A stretch of DNA of 64,000 nucleotides from Lachnospiraceae bacterium (GTDB lineage: Bacteria > Bacillota > Clostridia > Lachnospirales > Lachnospiraceae), in NCBI GenBank assembly GCA_021769135.1, contig JAETTM010000007.1:95322-159321 (forward strand), given 5' to 3'. The position numbers and the translations under genes are program-made. The stretch's first letter is position 1, and each line of letters opens with the position of its first letter. Below, piece after piece: positions 17,958-23,609 of this stretch. Below the pieces are notes generated by a model. That model made no database searches. It was not told where the DNA came from and worked only from the letters and a program-made list of their open reading frames with translations.

Positions 17958-18054
17958 AGTCAAAAACCCCGCCGCAAAGGGCGGGGTTTTTGACCCTCGC
18001 GGCATTCGCCAAATATACGCGTGAGCGCGTCTACTTGGCTCATTGCTCGCAGGA
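17958..18054 (-). repeat. Family I repeat, copy A (includes a terminator hairpin)
   Basis: About 97 bp. The left part is a near-perfect hairpin (17959-17994, GTCAAAAACCCCGCC with GGCGGGGTTTTTGAC) which, transcribed from the right, has a T-run inside its stem end and works as a rho-independent terminator for the dCMP deaminase gene. The right part contains GCCAAAT ... ACTTGGC and then TTGCTCGCAGGAA. Copy B at 23853-23948 shares both parts; partial copies lie at 30448-30481 and 47053-47086. Confidence 0.65.
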
Positions 18055-18077
18055 ATTAAAAGTACTCTTTCGCACCC

Positions 18078-18557
18078 CTACATATCCAGCTCCACTTTCC
18101 GTCCTGTTTTCTGGTATTGGTAATACCTCACCCCTGCCGCGTCCAGCATTCTCTTCGATGCCCTTGTGCTGGGCGAATCCGCATATTTATCGCTGTCATA
18201 TACGATTGTTTTTATCCCGGCCTGGATAATGGCTTTCGCACATTCATTGCAGGGGAACAAGGAAACATATATTTTTGCCCCTTCCAGACTGCCGCCCCGG
18301 TAATTGAGTATAGCATTCAGTTCACTGTGGGTTACGTAGGAATATTTCGTATTGTATTCCTCCCCTTCCCTCTCCCAAGGGAATTCATCATCCGAGCACC
18401 CGGCGGGAAAGCCATTGTAACCCATGGACAATATTTTGTTATCCTCGCTGACGATGCAGGCCCCCACCTGCGTATGGGGATCTTTGGAACGCAGGCCCGA
18501 CAGCATGGATACCCCCATAAAATATTCATCCCACGATATATAGTTTTGCCTTTTCAT
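18078..18557 (-). CDS. dCMP deaminase (ComEB-like)
   Basis: The 159-residue protein has the zinc deaminase signature: His and Glu in THSELNAIL and the cysteines of FPCNECAKAI. The N-terminus carries the family segments SWDEYFMGVSMLSGLRSKD and QVGACIVSEDNKILS. The enzyme deaminates dCMP to dUMP for thymidylate synthesis. It follows upp by 21 bp on the same strand, so it belongs to the tsaC-rpiB-upp group, an arrangement known in other Bacillota. Transcription probably ends at the Family I hairpin downstream. Competence proteins ComEB share this domain; enzymatic activity is the more likely role. Confidence 0.92.
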   Translation of the reverse strand: MKRQNYISWDEYFMGVSMLSGLRSKDPHTQVGACIVSEDNKILSMGYNGFPAGCSDDEFPWEREGEEYNTKYSYVTHSELNAILNYRGGSLEGAKIYVSLFPCNECAKAIIQAGIKTIVYDSDKYADSPSTRASKRMLDAAGVRYYQYQKTGRKVELDM

Positions 18558-18578
18558 AATGACCTCTTTTCACGTTTT

Positions 18579-19208
18579 TTATTTCGTGCCGAATATCCTG
18601 TCGCCGGCATCCCCAAGCCCCGGAACAATATATCCGTGATCGTTCAGCTTCTCATCCAAAGCCCCGATATACATATCCACATCGGGATGTACCTGCTTCA
18701 TCCGCTCCACCCCTTCCGGAGCCGCTATAATGCACATGAAATGTATATTTTTACACCCTTTATCTTTCAGCATTTGGATAGCCGCCACAGATGAACCGCC
18801 CGTTGCCAGCATCGGGTCAACCACAAACACTTCCCTTTCCGCACAGTCCGCCGGAAGCTTGCAGTAATACTCTACCGGCTCCAAAGTTTCCGGATCCCTA
18901 TACAGGCCGATGTGTCCTACCTTTGCCGCCGGAATCAATTCCAGCACGCCGTCCACCATCCCCAGGCCGGCGCGGAGGATGGGCACAATCGCCATCTTTT
19001 TCCCCCTTAAAGCCATCACCGTCGTTTCACAGATAGGCGTCTCTATCTGAATCTCCGTTAATTTCAAATCCCGTGTAGCCTCATAGCAGATAAGCATCGC
19101 GATTTCGCTGATTGTCTGCCGGAAATCTTTCGTTCCAGTCTGCTTCCTTCTGATATAACCAATCTTGTGCTGAATTAACGGATGATCCATAATTACTACT
19201 TTTGCCAT
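18579..19208 (-). CDS. upp: Uracil phosphoribosyltransferase
   Basis: This 209-residue enzyme makes UMP from uracil and PRPP. The PRPP loop is visible in [15 protein letters not shown] and the family start in [19 protein letters not shown]. The start is set at the ATG at 19208 ([10 protein letters not shown]), because the longer frame to 19250 runs through the structured Family III leader element. The start codon follows GGGGTTAAAT. The Family III element (19215-19292) lies immediately upstream and could control translation. It lies between rpiB and the dCMP deaminase gene and forms a pyrimidine-salvage pair with the latter. Confidence 0.95.
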   Translation of the reverse strand: MAKVVIMDHPLIQHKIGYIRRKQTGTKDFRQTISEIAMLICYEATRDLKLTEIQIETPICETTVMALRGKKMAIVPILRAGLGMVDGVLELIPAAKVGHIGLYRDPETLEPVEYYCKLPADCAEREVFVVDPMLATGGSSVAAIQMLKDKGCKNIHFMCIIAAPEGVERMKQVHPDVDMYIGALDEKLNDHGYIVPGLGDAGDRIFGTK

Positions 19209-19214
19209 ATTTAA

Positions 19215-19292
19215 CCCCATTTCTGCGCGGCTTTCTGTGCTCAAATCCATTTGGGTTCATCAAGTTTGCGAATACCGCGCAGACACAAACTT
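19215..19292 (-). promoter_or_regulatory. Family III structured element in the upp leader (pseudoknot potential)
   Basis: Read on the minus strand, GTTTGTG (19290-19284) and CGCAAAC (19270-19264) can pair as a stem. The loop between them contains TCTGCGCGG (19283-19275), which is complementary over nine bases to CCGCGCAGA (19230-19222), just before the upp start region. This is an H-type pseudoknot layout. A related element precedes the PTS gene at 30414-30542. Confidence 0.5.
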
Positions 19293-19344
19293 GGGATTGA
19301 AAATTTTCAATCTTCTCCATTTCAAAGTGCCTTAAAAAATTTAT

Positions 19345-19797
19345 CTACTTCATTGTCTCTTCTTCCAGAGCGGCTATCTTTGCCACCCTCCTGCAATGCT
19401 TCTCTTCGCCTGAAAAAGCGGTATCCAAAAATGTTTCCACAATCCCAAGCGCTAAGTTCGTCCCTACAATGCCCGCGCCCATAGCCAGCATATTCGCGTC
19501 GTTATGCTCCCGCGTCAGCCTTGCGGATACGCTGTCAGCGCACAATGCGCACCTGATACCCTTTATCTTATTAGCCGTAATGGATATCCCGATTCCTGTA
19601 GTACATATCACAATCCCCTTTTCATATTCCCCGTTCGCCACCGCTCTGGCCACCGCCGCCCCGAATTCCGGATAATCGCAGGACTTCGTATCCATGCATC
19701 CGAAATCCTTATAGGAAATCCCTCTCCTTTCCAGATATTTCATGACCTCCTGCTTCAATTCATATCCGCCGTGGTCACTTCCCAATGCAATGTTCAT
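19345..19797 (-). CDS. rpiB: Ribose-5-phosphate isomerase B
   Basis: The 150-residue RpiB/LacAB-family sugar isomerase interconverts ribose-5-phosphate and ribulose-5-phosphate. It has the family start NIALGSDHGGYELK, the catalytic-Cys loop GIVICTTGIGISITANK and the anion-binding segment SARLTREHNDANMLAMG. The ATG at 19797 has GGAGGGA upstream; the codon before it is a TTG that is less likely. It follows tsaC by about 50 bp and precedes upp, an order found in Bacillus and Clostridium. LacA/LacB or allose isomerase activity is an alternative, but the gene context favours RpiB. Confidence 0.93.
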   Translation of the reverse strand: MNIALGSDHGGYELKQEVMKYLERRGISYKDFGCMDTKSCDYPEFGAAVARAVANGEYEKGIVICTTGIGISITANKIKGIRCALCADSVSARLTREHNDANMLAMGAGIVGTNLALGIVETFLDTAFSGEEKHCRRVAKIAALEEETMK

Positions 19798-19848
19798 CAA
19801 TATCTCCCTCCTGTTATTTCTGCCTTTTTAACATCCATTTTTACTTAT

Positions 19849-20910
19849 TTACACTTGTTCTATATGATGCCCTGCCGCTTTCAGCAGCCGGTTCATAATT
19901 GCCTGGCCAATCCCCCCGCTTTCCGTTTCCCCTTCAAAGGCTTCGGAATATATCACGGTAACGCCCTCGTCGTCAAATTCCCTCAAGATTCGGTACAGCG
20001 CCTTTGCTATGGTAGCCTCTTCCTCCCGGCTTCCGGCGCTTTTCACGCTTCCGGCCCGGTAGAGGGAAACCGTGCTGTCCGTACCGATTATGCCAACCCT
20101 TTCCCCTCTCTTTTCCATTTTCTCACATCTTTTATTTATTTCCTCGACTACTTTTTCCTGTCTGCCGCTGATAATCGTCAAATCACCCTTGGGCGCATAA
20201 TGTTTATATTTCATCCCTGGCGCTTTCGGCGGCTGTTTGCTCCCGGCTTCCAGTATCGTCCTATCCACATCTACAGTTCCAAGCACATCCTCCAGCATTT
20301 CCCTGGTAATATATCCGGGACGCAGAATCACCGGAATTTCCTCCGTCAAATCCACAATCGTGGATTCAATACCGATGGCAATCTCCCCTCCGTCAATAAT
20401 CATCTCTATCCTGCCGCCCATATCCTCCGCCACGTATTTCGCCAGCGTAGGGCTTGGTTTACCGGAAATATTGGCGCTGGGAGCCGCCACATATCCTCCG
20501 GCCGCCTCAATAAACGCCAACGCCGTCTTATGCCCGGGCATCCTGACCGCCACAGTATCCAATCCGCCGGTAGTGGCATCCGGAACTTTCGCCGATTTCT
20601 TCAAAATCATCGTTAGGGGCCCCGGCCAGAAAGCATCCGCCAGCTTTTTCGCCGTTTCCGGCATTTCTTTTACAATAGGGAAAATGTCCTCTATCCTAAA
20701 AATATGCACGATTAAAGGGTTGTCCGAAGGCCTTCCTTTGGCGCGGTATATTTTTTCCGATGCGGTTTCGTCCAAAGCGTTGCCGCCAAGGCCGTAAACC
20801 GTCTCCGTCGGAAACGCCACCAGGCCGCCTCCTTTTATGATTTCCCCCGCTTCCTTCAGGGCTTCCGGGCTGGCCTTTTCTTCCTCTATTGAAATGATTT
20901 TTGTATTCAT
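19849..20910 (-). CDS. tsaC: Threonylcarbamoyl-AMP synthase, Sua5 type
   Basis: The 353-residue protein makes threonylcarbamoyl-AMP from threonine, bicarbonate and ATP, the first step of the tRNA t6A modification. The YrdC domain (about 15-200) shows GGLVAFPTETVYGLGGNA, KIYRAKGRPSDNPLIVHI and the SANISGKPSPT loop. The C-terminal Sua5 domain starts after APGMKYKHYAPKG. The length therefore fits Sua5 rather than the short TsaC form. The start is set at the ATG at 20910 (MNTKIIS), eight bases after GGGGTG; the ATG at 20916 is too close to it. It is the first gene of the tsaC-rpiB-upp-deaminase group. Confidence 0.93.
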   Translation of the reverse strand: MNTKIISIEEEKASPEALKEAGEIIKGGGLVAFPTETVYGLGGNALDETASEKIYRAKGRPSDNPLIVHIFRIEDIFPIVKEMPETAKKLADAFWPGPLTMILKKSAKVPDATTGGLDTVAVRMPGHKTALAFIEAAGGYVAAPSANISGKPSPTLAKYVAEDMGGRIEMIIDGGEIAIGIESTIVDLTEEIPVILRPGYITREMLEDVLGTVDVDRTILEAGSKQPPKAPGMKYKHYAPKGDLTIISGRQEKVVEEINKRCEKMEKRGERVGIIGTDSTVSLYRAGSVKSAGSREEEATIAKALYRILREFDDEGVTVIYSEAFEGETESGGIGQAIMNRLLKAAGHHIEQV

Positions 20911-20933
20911 TTGCATTCACCCCGTATAGTATA

Positions 20934-20962
20934 TCACATGCGGACTTTTTTGTCTCTATTTA
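20934..20962 (-). promoter_or_regulatory. Likely promoter of the tsaC operon
   Basis: A TATACT -10 lies about 20 bp before the tsaC start on the minus strand, with a weak GAGACA -35 at 17 bp. Placement is good but the -35 is poor. Confidence 0.4.
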
Positions 20963-21052
20963 TGTGCGTTATTTACCTATAACAATTGGTAAAAAAGATA
21001 CTTTGCATTCTTTTTGGGCGGCTCACATCACTGTGGCCTACTTTCCTATAAT

Positions 21053-21107
21053 ATAAAAAAGATATTAAGCTGTAAATTTTACTCTGCCGCCTAATATCTT
21101 TTTTATA
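21053..21107 (-). terminator. Rho-independent terminator after the lipoprotein gene
   Basis: AAAAAAGATATTA and TAATATCTTTTTT form a 13-bp stem with A and T runs on either side, so it can work in both directions. It separates the lipoprotein gene from tsaC. Confidence 0.7.
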
Positions 21108-21118
21108 TCACATTAATA

Positions 21119-21745
21119 TCAGTTTACCCCATCCACCTTCACAATACATATCCGCGTTGCCTCCAGGCCGCTGCCCGAATAGCTTCCCCACACGTTTATG
21201 AACTGGCCTGTGGCCATATCGGCCGCCGTTGCCTCCGACAAATCGTACCTCGCCCCTCCTTCATAAATAGTTTGCACTGCAAACAATGTATTTTCGTCAT
21301 ATGTGACCGCAACTTTGTTAAAATCGGAATCATCGCCTCCAATGCCAGGGGAGACCATAATTTCTGCCGCTCCGTCCTCCGATTCTTCCGTAATAGCTTC
21401 CACCACCGTAAGCTGCCCATCCTTTATTTCTTTGATATCCCCTTCCAAATCGGGATCGCTGTCCGGCCATGCATCAGTTCCCTTCCCTTCAGATGATGGA
21501 ACCATTACTCCACTTTCTTCCGCTTTTTCAACAGAATCACTTTCCTTCCCATCCGCTGCCGGCTCCTGGACTACATCCTCACTTTTATCCCCTTCTTCCG
21601 AAATCGGTTCGCCTTCCATGCCCTGCGGCACTTCCTGCTCCGCTTCCCCCTTTGCCTCCCCGCAGGCACATACCGCCAAACCCATGGCAAATACCACCCC
21701 GGTCATCAACAGCATTTGTTTCCATTTCCACGCTACTTTTTTCAT
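21119..21745 (-). CDS. Putative acidic lipoprotein, function unknown
   Basis: The 208-residue protein starts with a signal peptide (MKKVAWKWKQMLLMTGVVF) ending in an AVCACG segment, where VCAC could serve as a lipobox. A low-complexity linker rich in Glu, Asp and Ser (about 32-95) follows. A folded C-terminal part contains DIKEIKDGQLTVVEAI, VTYDENTLFAVQTIYEGG and FINVWGSYSGSGLEATRICIVKVDG. The C-terminal pattern resembles small OB- or barrel-like extracellular domains, but no family was recognised. The product is expected to be anchored outside the membrane. The gene is a single unit with its own terminator. Confidence 0.7.
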   Translation of the reverse strand: MKKVAWKWKQMLLMTGVVFAMGLAVCACGEAKGEAEQEVPQGMEGEPISEEGDKSEDVVQEPAADGKESDSVEKAEESGVMVPSSEGKGTDAWPDSDPDLEGDIKEIKDGQLTVVEAITEESEDGAAEIMVSPGIGGDDSDFNKVAVTYDENTLFAVQTIYEGGARYDLSEATAADMATGQFINVWGSYSGSGLEATRICIVKVDGVN

Positions 21746-21988
21746 TTTTTTCCTCTTTTCTGCATATATTTTATTTTTCTTACTGATTTTACCAATGCCG
21801 TCTCTAAGAAAACTCTAAAATATCTTAATAAATTATAAATAACAGGACTTTGGATTCACAAATCCCATGCAAGAAAAAAAGAGCCAGCCCAGCGGTCAAC
21901 TCCCTTTCCCATAGCAATATAGCGTTGTTCTGTCAGTAATCCTAATCGTAACAGTTTAGCCTTGTGGCTGCCCCATTACACCGAATCC

Positions 21989-22441
21989 TTAACGCAGCCC
22001 TACATAAATATGAATTTCCGCATTTTCCATACAATCATCCTGATACTCTTCAAAATCGCACTGGAAGGCTCTTGGCAAATCCATCTGCCAGATTTCCTGC
22101 CATGCGGCGGCAACCGCCTGCACCATATCTCCATGGATGACGAATTTCGCGTACTGTCCGGCGGGAATCCGGCAAACGGCGAATCCTCCCCCCTGGGGCT
22201 CCTCCTTTGTTTCGCAGGCGGCTAACACCGTATAATCCGCTGTGGCATCCCCTGCATAATCGGTATATATCCCCAGCGCTTTCTCGTTTACCTTCCCGGG
22301 AATCGACTCATATACCCCTTCATGATAAAGCCGGTTCCACAGCCCTCCAATCACCGCTCCCATATCGGGGGACAAATTATTCGTCCTCGCCGATACGCCT
22401 ACCGCTATCTTTTCTTCCAATGTCACAATTTCATAATTCAT
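21989..22441 (-). CDS. GyrI-like small-molecule binding domain protein
   Basis: The stand-alone effector-binding (GyrI-like/AraC C-terminal) domain has 150 residues. Typical elements are the start NYEIVTLEEKIAVGVSARTN, the middle YTDYAGDATADYTVLAACE, the FAVCRIPAGQYAKFVIHG strand and the end FEEYQDDCMENAEIHIYVGL. Such proteins bind amphipathic small molecules and occur alone or fused to regulators. The start is set at the ATG at 22441; a longer frame to 22453 is less likely. The gene follows the WYL regulator on the same strand. Between them lies an A/T-rich tandem repeat and a perfect palindrome, probably its promoter and operator. Confidence 0.82.
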   Translation of the reverse strand: MNYEIVTLEEKIAVGVSARTNNLSPDMGAVIGGLWNRLYHEGVYESIPGKVNEKALGIYTDYAGDATADYTVLAACETKEEPQGGGFAVCRIPAGQYAKFVIHGDMVQAVAAAWQEIWQMDLPRAFQCDFEEYQDDCMENAEIHIYVGLR

Positions 22442-22490
22442 AAATAAGACCATCCTTTCTTTTTTCTGGCCTTATACTATCATGTTAAAT

Positions 22491-22508
22491 ATGACATCTG
22501 TATGTCAT
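22491..22508. promoter_or_regulatory. 18-bp palindrome (operator candidate) before the GyrI-like gene
   Basis: ATGACATCTGTATGTCAT has perfect seven-base arms (ATGACAT/ATGTCAT) around CTGT. It lies about 50 bp upstream of the GyrI-like start, where a repressor could block transcription. The neighbouring WYL protein is a candidate binder. Confidence 0.5.
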
Positions 22509-22518
22509 GTTTCTGACA

Positions 22519-22624
22519 TTTCCTTTGTTTATACAATACGTTTCTTTGTTTATATAATACATTTCCTTTGTTAATATAATATGTTTCCTTTATTAATATA
22601 GTATGTTCCCTTTGCATATACAAT
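22519..22624. repeat. Five tandem copies of a ~22-bp A/T-rich unit
   Basis: Units start at 22519, 22541, 22562, 22584 and 22606 and resemble TTTCCTTTGTTAATATAATA. Lengths are 22, 21, 22, 22 and about 19 bp. They fill most of the gap between the WYL gene and the GyrI-like gene. Each contains a TATAAT-like hexamer. Confidence 0.7.
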
Positions 22625-22659
22625 TTCCTGGGGAATACCAATCACTATCTGCAGCATCT

Positions 22660-23586
22660 TCATGAAAGCGTATTTGAATACTTTCTCCGGATTCCTTCCG
22701 CAAAGTCCAGCACATCCTGCCGGAGCTCCGCCGGCTCCAAAAGCTCCGCCCCATCCCCGAAAGATGCAATCCAGCCTACAATACTCGTCTTATCCACGAA
22801 GCCAAAAGAAAAAAGCAGCATTCCGTCCGGCTGGGTTTCAAAGCTCTCCGGTCCATATTCTTCCACCAGCCGCCATTTAAATTCCGGCTGAATTATTGCT
22901 TTCACCTGATATTGATATGGAAAAATTTTTTCCACCGATAAATCCGGAAGCGGCACGGCACGTTTTTCAAACAGTTCCTCTGTATGCAGTTCTGTCATCC
23001 GCCCCAGTTTAAAGAGCCGGAAATCTTCCCTTTTCTCACACCATCCCCATAAATACCAGCCTGCCCACTGGAAAATCAGGTCATACGGCTCTACCGTGCG
23101 CTTTGACTCCCCTTTGGGCGAAAAATAAGTAAAAGAGACCTTATGTCCTGATAAAATCGCATCGTGCAGCAATTCGATTTTTGGGGAAAGGGATGCTTTA
23201 TACCAAGAGGAAAGGTCAATTAAAATATGGGTATCTCCGGCCAGTAGATTGGAAGCCCCCGCCGAAAGCTTTTCCATCAGCTGGGCATAGCGGTTTGTGC
23301 CGCTGACGCTGTCCAGGCTCCGCAGACCCGCCAAAATCGCCTGCATATCCGACGTGCTAAGCAGCGTACGGTCGATGTTATATCCTTCCATTATAGACAC
23401 TCCGCCGTTTTGCCCCTGCTCCGTCACCAGGGGAATGCCCGCCATGCAAAGGGCTTCTATATCCCGGTTGATGGTGCGGCGGGAGACCTCAAATTTTTCT
23501 GCAAGATAAGGCGCTGTCACCTTCTCCTTCTGCAGCAGAATCGATAGTATTCCAATCATTCGTTCCAGCTTCATCTTTATAACCAT
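22660..23586 (-). CDS. WYL-domain transcriptional regulator (DeoR-like HTH)
   Basis: The 308-residue protein has an N-terminal winged helix (KVTAPYLAEKFEVSRRTINRD) and a WYL domain (KVSFTYFSPKGESKRTVEPYDL, then FQWAGWYLWGWCEKREDFRLF), followed by a WCX region. WYL proteins bind nucleic acid or nucleotide ligands and control diverse genes, including defence systems. The start at 23586 (MVIKMKLERM) has GGAAAGGG next to it; the ATG at 23574 is an alternative, and the longer frame to 23646 would overlap the GH35 gene. It lies 23 bp after the GH35 stop, so it may be cotranscribed with it. The GyrI-like gene downstream is a plausible target. Confidence 0.87.
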   Translation of the reverse strand: MVIKMKLERMIGILSILLQKEKVTAPYLAEKFEVSRRTINRDIEALCMAGIPLVTEQGQNGGVSIMEGYNIDRTLLSTSDMQAILAGLRSLDSVSGTNRYAQLMEKLSAGASNLLAGDTHILIDLSSWYKASLSPKIELLHDAILSGHKVSFTYFSPKGESKRTVEPYDLIFQWAGWYLWGWCEKREDFRLFKLGRMTELHTEELFEKRAVPLPDLSVEKIFPYQYQVKAIIQPEFKWRLVEEYGPESFETQPDGMLLFSFGFVDKTSIVGWIASFGDGAELLEPAELRQDVLDFAEGIRRKYSNTLS

Positions 23587-23609
23587 GCCCTTTCCACAAC
23601 CTATGAGTG

